A stretch of DNA of 32,787 nt from assembly GCA_017940895.1 (NCBI GenBank), contig JAGAXM010000010.1:1-32787 (forward strand), written 5' to 3'. Positions 30,949 through 32,787 of this stretch are shown piece after piece. Source of the stretch: Clostridiales bacterium. GTDB lineage: Bacteria; Bacillota; Clostridia; Saccharofermentanales; Saccharofermentanaceae. The translations under genes were made by a program, and so were the position numbers. Numbering within the stretch: the first letter of the stretch is position 1; every line of letters starts with the position of its first letter. The notes under the pieces are model-generated. The model made no database searches. It was not told the DNA's origin and saw only the letters and a list, made by a program, of their open reading frames with translations.

Positions 30949-31421
30949 ACAACATTCCTCTTCTTTTCCAGTCTGATCAGGTGCTCCTCATCAGGCTCTG
31001 TGATGCCGTTTTTATAATCATAGCCCAACTTAAGATAGAACGGCACGCCGGTTATCGATGCAGGTATCTCGATGCGCTTCGCCCTTAAGAAGTACTCATC
31101 CTTTTCGAGCGTGTTGATGATAGCTCTGCCTACGCCCTTTCCCTGATACTCGGGAAGGACAAATATCGTGAAGAGGCTGCTCTCGTCTTCTTTGCCCCAG
31201 AAAGGACCGATAGCACCGCATCCTACAATCTGTCCGTCATCAACAGCTACATAGAAGTGAGTCCACGACGCCCTCTCAAGCACATGCTCCGGGGTCTCCG
31301 ATTCTATGAGAAGCTCCATTAACTGCAGCGGATAATCTTTGGTATTGGATATTCTTATAGTCTCACGGATAAGATCCGACACCTCTTTTGCTTCTTCCTG
31401 TTTAAACCTTCTGATCTCCAT
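30945..31421 (-). CDS. GNAT family N-acetyltransferase
   Basis: A 158-residue GNAT. Motif A is LFTIFVLPEYQGKGVGRAIINTL, the R/Q-x-x-G-x-G loop being QGKGVG, followed by ITGVPFYLKLGYDYKNGI at the C-terminal end of the fold. GAAGGAG lies six bases before the ATG, inside the last 20 bases of the transglutaminase-like gene. This overlap, and the ATGA overlap with the next GNAT, place it firmly in one operon. Confidence 0.9.
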   Translation of the reverse strand: MEIRRFKQEEAKEVSDLIRETIRISNTKDYPLQLMELLIESETPEHVLERASWTHFYVAVDDGQIVGCGAIGPFWGKEDESSLFTIFVLPEYQGKGVGRAIINTLEKDEYFLRAKRIEIPASITGVPFYLKLGYDYKNGITEPDEEHLIRLEKKRNVV

Positions 31422-32037
31422 TTTGATCTCCTTCCAGCTTCGAGGGCAGATCTTTCCATAAGTCTTCCCTGCTTGTATGCTCCCTTAAAGCACGCACAAC
31501 AGCAGGGTCGGGTACGGGATAGATCACCATGCCGTCCTCTTCTCCGAGCTCCGGACGGATGGGGAAAGCGAGCTGCTCCTTATTAAGAGAAAACTGCGCA
31601 TCCACGCCGGGCTTATTGCCGCGCGCATCAAGGCGAATCCACTTTCTTCTCTCATTGATATACACCGCATTAAGTCCGTGAAGGATCAGCACAGGCGAAG
31701 TCTCATCATCCAATATCAGCTTCTGGTAGCAAAAGCCTGTCGGGATATTCTTTCGGCGAAGAAGTGCCGCGAGAAGATGCGATTTGGCAAAGCAGATACC
31801 GTGTCCGGCTGCAAGGACTTCCGAGGCAGAACAGGTCACCTCATCCTTACCCGCGTCCGCAGAATGCGAGATGCTGTCTCTTACATATTCGTATGCTTTC
31901 CGTATGAATTCCTCTTCGTTCCTCGAAGCGGCATAAAGCATATCCGCAAGCTCGATAACGGCAGGGTTATCGTGATCGACCACATCATCGTGAATTAAGT
32001 AGTTGTAGATATCTTCAGAATATTGTTTCAACACCAT
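31402..32037 (-). CDS. Transglutaminase-like cysteine protease-fold protein
   Basis: The 211-residue protein has the transglutaminase-like triad: C82 in AAGHGICFAKSHLLAALLR, H120 in LHGLNAVYI and D137 in RLDARG. Bacterial members are usually peptidases or amide-bond enzymes. There is no signal peptide, so it acts in the cytoplasm. Of three in-frame starts I chose ATG 32037: GAGAGG lies six bases before it, whereas the ATG two codons earlier abuts that site. It follows a GNAT gene by 20 bases and overlaps the next GNAT gene. An acyl-handling role with these neighbours is possible but speculative. Confidence 0.85.
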   Translation of the reverse strand: MVLKQYSEDIYNYLIHDDVVDHDNPAVIELADMLYAASRNEEEFIRKAYEYVRDSISHSADAGKDEVTCSASEVLAAGHGICFAKSHLLAALLRRKNIPTGFCYQKLILDDETSPVLILHGLNAVYINERRKWIRLDARGNKPGVDAQFSLNKEQLAFPIRPELGEEDGMVIYPVPDPAVVRALREHTSREDLWKDLPSKLEGDQNGDQKV

Positions 32038-32057
32038 AATCATCCTCTCCCGTGTTG

Positions 32058-32588
32058 TTATCTTATCCACTTGTCGGTAGGAAGCGGGGCCTCATATCCC
32101 CAGTCTTCCGGCGAATTGTGTACAACGAGATCAAAACCGTTCTTACGAAGCACTTTCGCAGAAGCCTGATTGTCCGGCAGAGTGCTGGCCGTAATGATCT
32201 CGATGTCCGTGTTGGTGTACAGATAATCGATCATCATTTTAAGCGCCTCCGAAGCAAACCCGCGGTCCCAGAACTTCTCTCTTAACCGGTATCCGACACT
32301 TACCTTATGGATCGAATCATCAAAGCTGTACAACTCGAATATCCCGCAGAACTCTCCTTCGGAATATATGCCGAGGAACAGGGAATCCTTTATGCATTCA
32401 TCATAGAGTCGCTCAATGACTGTATTTACATCGCTGTATTTCTTCTCGAACAGGAATGTCGGTTCAAACTTATAGATCTTCTCTGAAGACACAAGATCAC
32501 GTAAGCCTTCGGCATCGTCAAAGGTTATACGCTTCAGGACCAGCGTCTGTCCTTTAATACAATCGATCTTCGAGAATAAATCTGCCAC
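32058..32588 (-). CDS. GNAT family N-acetyltransferase (RimJ/RimL type)
   Basis: The 176-residue protein follows the RimJ/RimL pattern: LKRITFDDAEGLRDLVSSEKIYKFEP at the start (in outline), then VGYRLREKFWDRGFASEALKMMI (motif A) and LPDNQASAKVLRKNGF. Relatives acetylate protein N-termini, amino acids or drugs. The start is GTG at 32588 with a short GGGG ribosome site. It is the first gene of a four-gene run (GNAT, transglutaminase-like, GNAT, GNAT). A TATAAT box (32627-32632) about 40 bases upstream is the likely -10. Confidence 0.87.
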   Translation of the reverse strand: MADLFSKIDCIKGQTLVLKRITFDDAEGLRDLVSSEKIYKFEPTFLFEKKYSDVNTVIERLYDECIKDSLFLGIYSEGEFCGIFELYSFDDSIHKVSVGYRLREKFWDRGFASEALKMMIDYLYTNTDIEIITASTLPDNQASAKVLRKNGFDLVVHNSPEDWGYEAPLPTDKWIR

Positions 32589-32626
32589 AACAACCCCAAG
32601 CTTTGATTATTCATCGTGTCGTAAAT

Positions 32627-32632
32627 ATTATA
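32627..32632 (-). promoter_or_regulatory. Candidate -10 box of the four-gene GNAT/transglutaminase unit
   Basis: TATAAT lies on the minus strand with no good -35 at the usual distance. Transcription from it would give a leader of about 32 bases. Confidence 0.35.
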
Positions 32633-32646
32633 CGCCCCGCGACAAC

Positions 32647-32668
32647 CTGAAATATATCTTGATTTCAG
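32647..32668. repeat. Inverted repeat overlapping the stop of the right-edge gene
   Basis: CTGAAAT and ATTTCAG form a 7-bp AT-rich stem around an 8-base loop, overlapping the stop codon of the minus-strand gene. No T-run follows on that strand, so it is at best a weak terminator. Confidence 0.3.
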
Positions 32669-32787
32669 TTTTGATATCGTATCTGCTGTTCTTTGATCAT
32701 CGGATACCGAATCAATGCTTCTCCGTCTGTTGCCTCTTTGTGCATATCTACGGCTGTAATCTGAGAATTCTCATATGTTCTGTAATA
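32665..32787 (-). CDS. Unidentified protein, C-terminal fragment (runs in from the right edge)
   Basis: A frame open from the right edge encodes 40 residues ending in TGA at 32665. It reads YYRTYENSQITAVDM, then HKEATDGEALIRYPM and IKEQQIRYQN. I do not recognise the family. The fragment is hydrophilic with no cysteine or membrane segment. The downstream GNAT gene starts 76 bases later with its own candidate -10 box. Confidence 0.5.
   Translation of the reverse strand, partial: YYRTYENSQITAVDMHKEATDGEALIRYPMIKEQQIRYQN

Noticed and set aside
32647..32668. AT-rich inverted repeat as a strong terminator
   Set aside because: No T-run follows on the strand of the gene it overlaps; listed only as an inverted repeat.

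Overview
The window looks like chromosomal DNA from an anaerobic, Gram-positive Clostridia-type bacterium (Lachnospiraceae or a related Oscillospirales lineage; inferred). The signs are AGGAGG-type ribosome sites, frequent TTG/GTG starts, tightly overlapping genes, a three-subunit fumarate reductase, an intracellular GH51 arabinofuranosidase, PadR-DUF1700-DUF4097 genes and HD-GYP proteins. No tRNA, rRNA, CRISPR array, transposase or integrase was seen.

Left part (1-9.5 kb). The first 194 bases are the 5' end of an ACT-domain gene. A gene-poor stretch follows, with a 36-codon ORF and a fragment matching the start of a low-molecular-weight tyrosine phosphatase. Next is cstA (+), which is followed by a second, differently diverged copy of the same fragment. 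A bidirectional hairpin separates cstA from an orphan HerA-like ATPase. Upstream of the ATPase, read leftwards, is a probable unit: acyltransferase, XRE-AbrB fusion regulator, membrane SpoIIE-type phosphatase, iron-sulfur aldo/keto reductase, fdhD. Its promoter lies between two inverted 21-bp operator-like arms.

Middle (9.5-20 kb). A zinc-ribbon membrane protein is coupled to a small membrane protein. Two GNAT genes diverge from a 38-bp gap. A sugar O-acetyltransferase and an arabinofuranosidase overlap and probably act together on plant-derived sugars. The arabinofuranosidase converges on a Na/Pi cotransporter-PhoU gene, and both stop codons lie in one hairpin. A VanZ-like protein and a two-gene unit (TPM-like membrane protein, HD-GYP protein) follow.

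Right-middle (20-28.2 kb). frdC-frdA-frdB form a compact fumarate reductase operon whose flavoprotein has Gln where the FAD-linking His is expected. Immediately downstream a consensus promoter with a PadR-type palindrome drives padR, DUF1700, DUF4097, an HD-GYP protein, a cation efflux protein and a NUDIX hydrolase. These six genes overlap or nearly abut, suggesting an envelope-sensing unit tied to cyclic-dinucleotide turnover, metal export and nucleotide clean-up.

Right end (28.2-32.8 kb). This is an accessory patch of GNAT acetyltransferases, a transglutaminase-like protein and a DinB-like protein, with two decayed genes: a truncated GNAT and an internally deleted SAP/DUF6434-like gene. A 3' fragment of an unidentified gene lies at the right edge.

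All family names come from motifs read by eye. No database search was possible.
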